A stretch of 8,675 nucleotides of DNA from NCBI GenBank assembly GCA_006227965.1, contig SBFL01000381.1, forward strand, positions 1 through 8,675, given 5' to 3'. A program made the position numbers and the translations under genes. Origin of the DNA: Bacteroidota bacterium. Lineage in GTDB: Bacteria > Bacteroidota > Bacteroidia > Flavobacteriales > Flavobacteriaceae. Each line of letters begins with the position of its first letter. Position 1 is the first letter of the stretch. Shown piece after piece: positions 1 to 5,410 of the stretch. The notes beneath the pieces are model-generated. The model was given only the letters and a program-made list of their open reading frames with translations, ran no database searches and was not told where the DNA came from.

Positions 1-945
1 GATCACGTGTGAAATATCTTCCACATCTATCCCCCTGGCCGCAACGTCAGTTGCCACCAGCAGCTGAGACTGTTTTTTACGGAAGGCACCCATAACCATA
101 TCCCTTTGATTCTGGCTGAGGTCTCCGTGAAGGGCCCCGGCATTGTATCCGTCTTCAATGAGTTTTTCCGCCACGCGTTGTGTATCCCTTTTGGTACGGC
201 AGAAAATGACAGAAAAAATACCCGGATTCGCATCCACCAGGCGGCGAAGGGCTTCATACCGGTGCCGCCCTGAGACGAGGTAGTATTCATGCCGGACAGT
301 GTCCACAGCTTTATTCCGGCTGCCGACAGTGACTTCCTGCGGATGGTGCATGAACTCCTTGGCGATCCGGGCTACTTCCCTTGGCATGGTTGCAGAAAAC
401 AACCAGGTGGATTTATCTTCGGGCGTACCGGCCAGGATGTCACAGATGTCCTCGTAAAACCCCATATTGAGCATCTCGTCGGCCTCATCCAGGATGCAGT
501 AGGAGATTTTTGCGAGATCGATGATTCCCCGTCCGATCATGTCCTTGACACGACCCGGTGTGGCGACGATTATCTGTGGGTTCCGGCGCACTTCTTTGGC
601 CTGTTCCTGAATGCTCGCTCCTCCGTAGATAGCTGTAATCCCAAGCCCGGGCATGTACCGGGCATAATTTTTTAACTCAGAGGTTATCTGCAGGCAGAGT
701 TCCCGGGTGGGGGAGAGGATCAGGGCCTGGGATACCCGCAGCTCAGGGTCCGATTTCTGGAGCAGGGGCAAGCCGAAGGCCGCGGTCTTTCCCGTCCCTG
801 TCTGGGCAAGGGCCACCAGGTCGGTTTCCCCGGTTAGCAGCATTGGGATTACTTCCAGCTGTACAGGCGTAGGTTCAAGATACCCGAGTTCCCGGACCGC
901 ATTTTGCAGGGGCTTATCCAGCCCGAGCGATTCAAATGACTTCAT
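1..945 (-). CDS. deaD: DEAD-box ATP-dependent RNA helicase, N-terminal part (cut by window start)
   Basis: ATP-dependent RNA helicase that unwinds short RNA duplexes in the cytoplasm; relatives (DeaD/CsdA, RhlE, DbpA) act in ribosome assembly, mRNA decay and cold adaptation. Reading the minus strand from the ATG at 945 gives 315 uninterrupted codons running off the window. All early motifs are visible: Q-motif (GYLEPTPVQ, residues 21-29), motif I AQTGTGKT (47-54), PTREL (79-83), GG (108-109), TPGR (129-132), DEAD (153-156), SAT (184-186), motif IV around VIFCRTK (246-252) and motif V ATDVAARGID (298-307). Motif VI and any C-terminal RNA-binding domain lie outside, so the subfamily cannot be fixed; the N-terminus resembles DeaD/CsdA, and the symbol is tentative. 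It lies 129 bp downstream of rdgB on the same strand, but an exact -7 box at 1044-1051 suggests its own promoter and a leader of about 90 nt. There is no clear Shine-Dalgarno before the ATG, only an A/T-rich stretch. Confidence 0.95.
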   Translation of the reverse strand, partial: MKSFESLGLDKPLQNAVRELGYLEPTPVQLEVIPMLLTGETDLVALAQTGTGKTAAFGLPLLQKSDPELRVSQALILSPTRELCLQITSELKNYARYMPGLGITAIYGGASIQEQAKEVRRNPQIIVATPGRVKDMIGRGIIDLAKISYCILDEADEMLNMGFYEDICDILAGTPEDKSTWLFSATMPREVARIAKEFMHHPQEVTVGSRNKAVDTVRHEYYLVSGRHRYEALRRLVDANPGIFSVIFCRTKRDTQRVAEKLIEDGYNAGALHGDLSQNQRDMVMGAFRKKQSQLLVATDVAARGIDVEDISHVI

Positions 946-983
946 GTAAAATAAGGATATGTGATCTGTAAATGGAGTGAACG

Positions 984-1033
984 GACGGGAATTCGCGCAG
1001 CGCTTTCATGAGCTCGTTAGGGCAAACCCCGTC
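984..1033 (-). other. Inverted repeat in the predicted leader of the DEAD-box helicase mRNA
   Basis: The arms 984-989 (GACGGG on the plus strand) and 1028-1033 (CCCGTC) are perfect reverse complements. Allowing one G-U pair and one mismatch, the stem extends to 984-993 paired with 1024-1033. In the minus-strand transcript the 5' arm would begin within a few nucleotides of the start site predicted from the -7 box at 1044-1051. No T-run follows the second arm, so it does not look like an intrinsic terminator for rdgB. Whether it folds or matters is unknown. Confidence 0.35.
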
Positions 1034-1043
1034 AAATGAGGTG

Positions 1044-1051
1044 CAAAGATA
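1044..1051 (-). promoter_or_regulatory. Predicted -7 promoter box for the DEAD-box helicase gene
   Basis: On the minus strand this reads TATCTTTG, an exact match to the Bacteroidota sigma-A -7 consensus TAnnTTTG. It lies between the rdgB stop and the helicase ATG, about 98 nt upstream of the latter. The best -33 TTG on this strand is 24 nt upstream, slightly beyond the usual spacing, so the call rests mainly on the -7 box and its position. Confidence 0.5.
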
Positions 1052-1074
1052 CCTGATTTAATCCGATATAAGGC

Positions 1075-1662
1075 TCAATGCATGAGGTTTTTACGAATAA
1101 ATGCATTCAGGTTCCGGAAAGCCTTTCCCCGGTGGCTGATGCGGTTTTTCTCCGAAAGGGGCATCTGTGCAAAGCTTCCCTCATATCCCCTTGGCCGAAA
1201 GACAGGGTCATATCCAAACCCGCCTGTGCCGGATGGTTGACTGAGGATTTCCCCTTCCACCTGCCCTTCGAAAAAATGAAAGGCCCCACCTTTGGCCAGT
1301 GCAATGACCGTCCTGAACCGGGCCCTGCGGTCTGATATGCCCTCCATGAGTTGTAGTAACTTCCGGATGTTGGCTCCTGAATCTGCCTCCGGGCCGGCAA
1401 AACGAGCAGAAAAAACACCAGGGGCCCCATTGAGGGCTGCCACTTCCAGTCCGGTATCATCCGCAAAACAGTCACAGCCATGGTGTGCATAAACATAAGA
1501 AGCCTTCAGGCGGGCGTTCCCCTCAAGGGTGTCTGCTGTTTCCGGGATCTCCCAGGTACAACCGATATCATCCAGGGACAGCAGCTTCAGCCCCGGGGGT
1601 AGCATCTGACGGATCTCTTCCAGTTTGTTCGGGTTCTGCGTGGCAAAGACAATGGATTCCAT
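1075..1662 (-). CDS. rdgB: RdgB/HAM1 non-canonical purine NTP pyrophosphatase (dITP/XTP)
   Basis: Hydrolyses dITP, ITP and XTP to the monophosphate and pyrophosphate, keeping deaminated purines out of DNA and RNA; a cytoplasmic dimer in characterised relatives. The 195-residue protein is normal length for the family. Visible motifs: N-terminal FATQNPNK (6-13, nucleotide-binding T-x-N-x-x-K), the FADDTGLEV block (67-75) with acidic residues for Mg2+, GFGYDPVF (148-155), and C-terminal SHR (176-178) for base recognition. The open frame continues upstream to 1863, but family members begin right at the S-I-V-F-A-T-type strand, so the ATG at 1662 is preferred. An in-frame ATG at 1680 would add six residues, but it directly adjoins the predicted -7 box at 1681-1688 and probably precedes the transcription start. 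Divergent from the membrane methyltransferase gene; the DEAD-box helicase follows on the same strand. Confidence 0.95.
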   Translation of the reverse strand: MESIVFATQNPNKLEEIRQMLPPGLKLLSLDDIGCTWEIPETADTLEGNARLKASYVYAHHGCDCFADDTGLEVAALNGAPGVFSARFAGPEADSGANIRKLLQLMEGISDRRARFRTVIALAKGGAFHFFEGQVEGEILSQPSGTGGFGYDPVFRPRGYEGSFAQMPLSEKNRISHRGKAFRNLNAFIRKNLMH

Positions 1663-1680
1663 ACCGGTGGTAATACGCAT

Positions 1681-1696
1681 CAAAAGTATACTTTTG
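1681..1696. promoter_or_regulatory. Perfect 16-bp palindrome forming two back-to-back -7 boxes (divergent promoter)
   Basis: CAAAAGTATACTTTTG is its own reverse complement. The right half, 1689-1696, reads TACTTTTG on the plus strand, and the left half, 1681-1688, reads the same on the minus strand; both match TAnnTTTG exactly. The minus box is 18 nt from the rdgB ATG at 1662 and the plus box 16 nt from the methyltransferase ATG at 1713, so both leaders would be very short. Neither direction has a convincing -33 TTG at normal spacing. Because the boxes touch, two polymerases could not occupy both at once. It could instead or also be the site of a dimeric regulator. Confidence 0.5.
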
Positions 1697-1712
1697 TCCT
1701 TTAATGGTAAAG

Positions 1713-2177
1713 CCCATGGACAAATTGGAACTCCGCCTTCCTCCGGCTTTGGTAGCTGCGGTTTTTGCAGCCCTGATGTATTTTGCAGCCCGATGGCTAC
1801 CGGTGGGAACCTTTGATTTTTTTGGCCGGCAATGGCTGCAGTGGGCCCTTTTGGGAATCGCATTTTTGACGGGATTGCTGGCTGTTCTCAGGTTTTTGAG
1901 AGCCGGGACATCCCTGAATCCGCACCACCCGGAGTACGCCAAAAAACTGGTAACTGGAGGGATTTACAATTACAGCCGCAACCCCATGTATCTTTCCCTG
2001 CTGCTTTTACTGCTCGCCTGGGGCCTGTATCTGGGCAATGCCTTTAATACCCTGGCAGCCGCCCTTTTTGTAGCCTACATGAACCGGTATCAGATCGGGC
2101 CCGAGGAGCGTACCCTGGAAGCCAGCTTCGGTTCGGATTACCGCAGGTACTGCACCCTGGTCCGCCGATGGTTCTAA
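1713..2177 (+). CDS. Isoprenylcysteine carboxyl methyltransferase-like membrane methyltransferase
   Basis: Small integral membrane protein of the ICMT/PEMT-like family, which uses S-adenosylmethionine; bacterial members mostly have unknown substrates (lipids or other membrane-embedded acceptors). The 153 residues contain hydrophobic segments at roughly 10-28, 40-62 and 92-124. The diagnostic C-terminal half is clear: GIYNYSRNPMY (82-92) followed by EERTLEASFG (130-139), DYRRY (141-145) and a terminal RRW, matching the family's G-x-Y-x-x-(S/T)-R-(H/N)-P-x-Y and E-E-x-x-L...F-G-x-x-Y patterns. An ATG at 1704 would add four residues (M-V-K-P); the ATG at 1713 is preferred because relatives begin at the short polar stretch just before the first membrane segment, and it leaves a short leader after the -7 box at 1689-1696. 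It stands between divergent rdgB and a lipoprotein gene 131 bp downstream; nothing in the context points to its substrate. Confidence 0.85.
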   Translation, partial: PMDKLELRLPPALVAAVFAALMYFAARWLPVGTFDFFGRQWLQWALLGIAFLTGLLAVLRFLRAGTSLNPHHPEYAKKLVTGGIYNYSRNPMYLSLLLLLLAWGLYLGNAFNTLAAALFVAYMNRYQIGPEERTLEASFGSDYRRYCTLVRRWF

Positions 2178-2267
2178 GAGCTCGGTAATCTTCAATCGGG
2201 GAAATTAACTCAGGGATAAATAAGTACCGTTCATCGAAAAAATTTAAAGGAAATTCGGGAAATGAAA

Positions 2268-2275
2268 TACTTTTC
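2268..2275 (+). promoter_or_regulatory. Possible -7 promoter box for the CHRD-like lipoprotein gene
   Basis: TACTTTTC matches seven of eight positions of TAnnTTTG (final G is C). It lies in the A/T-rich 131-bp gap 2178-2308, with 33 nt between the box and the ATG at 2309. No -33 TTG was found at normal spacing, so this is a weak call. Apart from it and A/T-rich sequence, nothing else was recognised in this gap, and no terminator was seen after the methyltransferase gene. Confidence 0.3.
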
Positions 2276-2308
2276 GCCCTCAAAAAAAACGCTAAGAGTA
2301 TTTCCCAA

Positions 2309-2791
2309 ATGAAGCCATTATCAAAGTATTTCAGTCTATTTTTCTTAGTAGTAGCTATTTCCTGCAGCAAAAGTGAGGATGCAGATGTAGACAACCCGGA
2401 CAGCGGCGGCCCCATAGACGAAGTGCCAACGGACCCGGAACGCGTGGATTATAACCTGCTCAGCGCCAATAATTCAGGTGTAACAGGGACCGCATCCTTC
2501 ATCCCCAATGACGATGGTTCAACCACTGTTTATATAGAATTGTCTGGCGATACGGATGAGCTGCATCCGGTTACCATAAATTACGGAAATGTCGAATCCG
2601 GGGGCACTGTTGCCATCACTTTGGAAGTATGTGAGTGTGCGATCAGCGAAACATTGGTCACCCAACTGGATGACGGCACACCCATTACCTTTGTTGAACT
2701 CATGACCTTTGACGGACACCTCAACATCTACCAGAGTCCAACGGATTTTACATTGATATCCACGGCCAACATCGGCTCCAACGCTTTCTAG
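2309..2791 (+). CDS. Small lipoprotein with a CHRD-like domain
   Basis: The 160-residue product starts with K5/K6, a hydrophobic core at about 8-18 and a lipobox ending A-I-S-C, so Cys19 is the predicted lipidation site. The next residues, S-K-S-E-D-A-D-V-D, are polar and acidic, as in flavobacterial lipoproteins sent to the outer membrane or cell surface (localisation inferred). A flexible D/P/G-rich linker reaches about residue 45. Residues 55-160 resemble the CHRD-like domain of flavobacterial lipoproteins: GVTGTASF (57-64), DDGSTTV (68-74), ELSG (77-80), an HP pair (86-87), a SGGTVAITL-type strand (97-105), LDDGTPITF (120-128), and FDGHLNIY (134-141). From memory, many relatives have H-P-A-H-I-H where this one has H-P-V-T-I-N, so putative metal-type histidines are missing; it also carries an unusual C-E-C (108-110). 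No catalytic role can be assigned. It has its own gap upstream and a strong terminator downstream, so it is probably monocistronic. Confidence 0.8.
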   Translation: MKPLSKYFSLFFLVVAISCSKSEDADVDNPDSGGPIDEVPTDPERVDYNLLSANNSGVTGTASFIPNDDGSTTVYIELSGDTDELHPVTINYGNVESGGTVAITLEVCECAISETLVTQLDDGTPITFVELMTFDGHLNIYQSPTDFTLISTANIGSNAF

Positions 2792-2815
2792 AACAGCAAA
2801 CAGCAACGAATGAAT

Positions 2816-2849
2816 CCCCGGCTGCCAGAGGTGGCCGGGGGTTTTTTTT
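2816..2849 (+). terminator. Rho-independent terminator after the lipoprotein gene
   Basis: A GC-rich stem, CCCCGGC (2816-2822) with GCCGGGG (2834-2840), is extended inward by four more pairs including two G-U, leaving a three-base loop. It is followed by one G and eight consecutive T (2842-2849). It starts 25 nt after the lipoprotein stop and separates that gene from the downstream serine-biosynthesis gene. Confidence 0.88.
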
Positions 2850-2882
2850 GGATTTTTTCAGGAATGGGCCCTGTTCATTTCT

Positions 2883-2904
2883 TTTGGGGAATCTGTTTCC
2901 CAAA
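2883..2904 (+). other. Hairpin-forming inverted repeat upstream of the serB-serA fusion
   Basis: The arms 2883-2891 and 2896-2904 (TTTGGGGAA / TTTCCCAAA) form a nine-pair stem with one G-U around a four-base loop. No T-run follows, so a terminator is unlikely. It ends 43 nt before the GTG start at 2948. A poor -7-like sequence, TATTTTCG (2920-2927, one mismatch from TAnnTTTG), lies between, which would put the repeat near or just above the -33 position. Operator, leader hairpin or chance are all possible. Confidence 0.3.
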
Positions 2905-2947
2905 TACCTGATTTCTCACTATTTTCGACCTTTCTAAGCTTACCGTT

Positions 2948-4831
2948 GTGGACCGGAAATACGTATTCGATTTTGACAGTACCCTTACCCGGGTGGAGGC
3001 CCTGGATGTCCTGGCAGAGATCACCCTGAAGGGACGGCCGGATCGGGAGGAGATCATCCGTGAAATCCAGCATATCACCAACCTGGGCATTGACGGGGAT
3101 ATCTCCTTTACGGAATCCCTGGAGCGCAGGATTAGGATGTTGCAGGCCAACCGGGACCACCTGCCCCAACTCATAGAGCAGCTCCGGAAGAAAATCTCCA
3201 AATCCATCGCGGCAAACAAGGAATTCTTTGAAACCCACGCCTCCCAGATCTATGTTATTTCAGCCGGGTTCCGGGAGTTTATCGTCCCCATCGTTGCGGA
3301 GTACAATATTCCGGAAGAACGGGTTTATGCCAATACGTTTGAGTTTGACGGGGCAGGAAATATCGTGGGGTTCGACGAGACAAATGATCTTGCCCAGCAC
3401 AACGGGAAGATCGAATGCCTAAAAAACCTGGATCTCCAGGGAGAGGTGCAGGTAATCGGAGACGGATATAGCGACTACGTAATGCGGGAAGCCGGTATTG
3501 CCCATAAATTCTTTGCCTATACCGAAAATGTGCATCGGGAAAAGGCAGCCCGCCATGCCGATCATATTACCCCAAACCTGGATGAGTTCTTGTTCGTTAA
3601 CGACCTGCCGAGAAACCTTTCCTATCCCAAGAACCGCATCAAGATCCTCCTTCTGGAAAACGTCCACCCGGTGGCCTTCGACAACCTTTCAGAAGACGGG
3701 TTCTCTGTGGAACTAGTCAGCCATAGCCTGCCTGAAGCGGAGCTCATCAAAAAAATAAAGGGGGTCCATGTCCTGGGGATCCGTTCCAAAACCAGGGTCA
3801 GCCGGAACGTCCTGGATGCGGCAGATAAACTTATGGTGGTGGGCGCCTTTTGTATAGGGACTACCCAAATTGAACTAGAATACGCAAAAAACAAAGGGGC
3901 AGTGGTTTTCAATGCCCCTTACAGCAATACCAGATCCGTGGTGGAGCTCGCCATCGGTGAGATCATCATGCTTATGCGAAGCATCTTCCCCCGGTCTATG
4001 GAAATACACAGCGGCACCTGGAACAAAACTGCTGCCAACTCCCGGGAAATCAGAGGAAAAAACCTCGGTATCGTGGGCTACGGAAACATCGGGAAGCAAT
4101 TATCGGTACTCGCCGAGGCAATGGGGATGCGGGTTTACTACTATGATATCGAGGACAAACTGGCACTGGGTAATGCCGTCCGCTGCGATACCCTGGAGGA
4201 TTTGCTGAATGTTTCTGATGTGGTGTCCCTCCATGTGGATGACAACCCCCACAACCGCAACCTGATAGGCAGCCGTGAAATACGGCAGATGCGTCAGGGT
4301 GCCTGCCTCATAAACCTTTCCCGCGGGTTCGTTGTGGATATACCTGCTCTGGAAGAGGGGCTTCGGTCCGGATGGCTTTCCGGGGCAGCCTTGGATGTTT
4401 ATCCCGAGGAACCAAGGTCCAACGGACCATTTGAGACCCCCCTCCGCGGCCTGGACAATCTTATCCTCACTCCCCATATCGGGGGTAGCACGGAAGAGGC
4501 CCAGAGGGATATCGCCGATTTTGTACCCAATAAAATCATGGAGTACATCAATGCCGGCAGTACGGTGGATGCTGTCAATTTCCCGAACATCCGGTTGCCG
4601 AAGCAACAGGAGTCCCACCGTTTCCTGCATATCCACAAAAATGTACCCGGGATCATGGCCCATATCAACGAAATCCTCGCCTCCTACGATTTGAACATCA
4701 CCGGGCAATACCTTTCCACGGACCCCGATGTGGGGTATGTGATCACGGATGTGGATCGTGAATACAACAAAGGGGTGATAAGGGCGCTCAAGGGGGTGGA
4801 ACATACCCTCCGCTTCCGGGTACTATACTGA
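2948..4831 (+). CDS. serA: Bifunctional phosphoserine phosphatase / D-3-phosphoglycerate dehydrogenase with C-terminal ACT domain
   Basis: A 627-residue fusion that would catalyse the first and last steps of serine synthesis: NAD-dependent oxidation of 3-phosphoglycerate, and phosphoserine hydrolysis; the SerC transamination lies between. Residues 1-215 are a HAD IB phosphatase: DFDST (8-12, nucleophile D8 and acid D10), SAG (105-107), K154, and GDGYSD (171-176). Residues about 230-545 are a D-2-hydroxyacid dehydrogenase: substrate-loop GIRS (277-280), Rossmann GYGNIG (377-382), and catalytic R459 (LSRG), E488 (DVYPEEP) and H510 (TPHIGGST). Residues 556-627 are an ACT domain, which in SerA enzymes binds serine for feedback inhibition. 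Initiation is at GTG: the frame closes upstream at 2909-2911 with no ATG or TTG between, and the protein must start just before the HAD motif. Phosphoserine as the HAD substrate is inferred from the fusion; the motif set also resembles MtnX-type phosphatases. The gene follows a terminator, so it has its own promoter, and converges with rlmH. Confidence 0.93.
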   Translation: MDRKYVFDFDSTLTRVEALDVLAEITLKGRPDREEIIREIQHITNLGIDGDISFTESLERRIRMLQANRDHLPQLIEQLRKKISKSIAANKEFFETHASQIYVISAGFREFIVPIVAEYNIPEERVYANTFEFDGAGNIVGFDETNDLAQHNGKIECLKNLDLQGEVQVIGDGYSDYVMREAGIAHKFFAYTENVHREKAARHADHITPNLDEFLFVNDLPRNLSYPKNRIKILLLENVHPVAFDNLSEDGFSVELVSHSLPEAELIKKIKGVHVLGIRSKTRVSRNVLDAADKLMVVGAFCIGTTQIELEYAKNKGAVVFNAPYSNTRSVVELAIGEIIMLMRSIFPRSMEIHSGTWNKTAANSREIRGKNLGIVGYGNIGKQLSVLAEAMGMRVYYYDIEDKLALGNAVRCDTLEDLLNVSDVVSLHVDDNPHNRNLIGSREIRQMRQGACLINLSRGFVVDIPALEEGLRSGWLSGAALDVYPEEPRSNGPFETPLRGLDNLILTPHIGGSTEEAQRDIADFVPNKIMEYINAGSTVDAVNFPNIRLPKQQESHRFLHIHKNVPGIMAHINEILASYDLNITGQYLSTDPDVGYVITDVDREYNKGVIRALKGVEHTLRFRVLY

Positions 4832-4840
4832 AAAGCGGCG

Positions 4841-5314
4841 TTAATCATTGTGGTAAGGGTCTCCACTGAGGATGGAAAAGGCCCGATAGAGTTGTTCCAC
4901 GGCGAGCAGGCGTACTACCTGGTGGTTAAAAGTCATCCTGGAAAGACTGATGCTCCCGTGTGCGCGTTGATGCAGGGATTTCCCGTGTCCATAGGCACCT
5001 CCTATGACCAGCACCAGGCGTTTCGGTCCCGAATTCATGCATTTTTGCAGGTGGGTGGCAAACCCCCTTGAGGTGAATTCCTCCCCGTTCTCATCCAGCA
5101 ACCAGACCCTATCGGTTGGCTGCAGCCGGTCCAATACCCGGGTAGCTTCCCGTTCCCTCAGGATTTCCGGGCTGAGTTTTCCGCCTTTGCGGATATCCGG
5201 GACGGATTCTACCCCAAAGGGAATGTATTTATTCAGGCGGGAGGAGAAATCTTCAACGAGTTTTTTCAGGGGCCCTGAATCCGTTTCCCCAACCGTGAGC
5301 AACAGCAGTTTCAT
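4841..5314 (-). CDS. rlmH: 23S rRNA (pseudouridine1915-N3)-methyltransferase RlmH
   Basis: Methylates N3 of pseudouridine 1915 in helix 69 of 23S rRNA on assembled 70S ribosomes, using S-adenosylmethionine. The 157-residue protein has the family's usual length and the SPOUT trefoil-knot signatures: GGAYG (105-109), LSRMTF (124-129) with H131, EQLYRA (140-145), and C-terminal PYH (153-155). The start at 5314 is chosen because the family begins M-K-L-x-L-L-x-V-G; the frame extends upstream to 5341, but that would run through the predicted promoter. An exact -7 box (5319-5326) lies only 4 nt from this ATG, so the mRNA may be leaderless or nearly so. The 3' end faces the serA-like gene with a 9-bp gap; no terminator hairpin with a T-run was seen there. 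It diverges from nadC. Confidence 0.96.
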   Translation of the reverse strand: MKLLLLTVGETDSGPLKKLVEDFSSRLNKYIPFGVESVPDIRKGGKLSPEILREREATRVLDRLQPTDRVWLLDENGEEFTSRGFATHLQKCMNSGPKRLVLVIGGAYGHGKSLHQRAHGSISLSRMTFNHQVVRLLAVEQLYRAFSILSGDPYHND

Positions 5315-5318
5315 GTGC

Positions 5319-5326
5319 CAAAAATA
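5319..5326 (-). promoter_or_regulatory. Predicted -7 promoter box for rlmH
   Basis: The minus strand reads TATTTTTG here, an exact TAnnTTTG match, with only 4 nt between the box and the rlmH ATG at 5314. A TTT trinucleotide 21 nt upstream could serve as a weak -33. If real, transcription would begin at or very near the start codon. Confidence 0.42.
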
Positions 5327-5340
5327 CGCCTTCAAATCCA

Positions 5341-5359
5341 TTTCGGGAAACCCCCGAAA
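5341..5359. other. Perfect 7-bp inverted repeat between the rlmH and nadC promoters
   Basis: TTTCGGG (5341-5347) and CCCGAAA (5353-5359) are perfect reverse complements around a five-base spacer (AAACC). The repeat sits in the 96-bp divergent gap 5315-5410, just beyond the -33 zone for rlmH and about 40-60 bp above the predicted nadC start site. There is no T-run on either strand. It could be an operator or a chance hairpin. Confidence 0.35.
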
Positions 5360-5385
5360 CGGAAGGTGTTACACAAACATTTTAC

Positions 5386-5393
5386 TACTTTAG
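5386..5393 (+). promoter_or_regulatory. Predicted -7 promoter box for the nadC operon
   Basis: TACTTTAG matches seven of eight positions of TAnnTTTG and lies 17 nt upstream of the nadC ATG at 5411. No convincing -33 TTG is present at the expected distance. Confidence 0.4.
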
Positions 5394-5410
5394 TGGATCA
5401 AACCATCAAA

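Noticed and set aside
289..949. Plus-strand open frames (289-675 and 707-949) over the helicase
   Set aside because: The minus strand encodes an unbroken DEAD-box helicase with every expected motif here, so these are antisense shadows.
1681..1696. Palindrome as an intrinsic terminator
   Set aside because: It lies between the 5' ends of divergent genes, is A/T-rich without a loop, and matches promoter boxes instead.
1663..1863. N-terminal extension of rdgB to an upstream start at 1863
   Set aside because: It would run through the divergent promoter palindrome and overlap the methyltransferase coding region, and it does not resemble the RdgB family, which begins at residue 1 of the 1662 start.
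4100..4804. 234-codon open frame on the minus strand inside the serA-like gene
   Set aside because: It lies wholly antisense to a gene with intact motifs and shows no recognisable domain; long antisense frames are expected in GC-rich coding DNA.
5315..5410. Upstream starts for nadC (5315) and rlmH (5341)
   Set aside because: The extra codons do not resemble either family, the two extensions overlap each other on opposite strands, and both cover the predicted promoter boxes.
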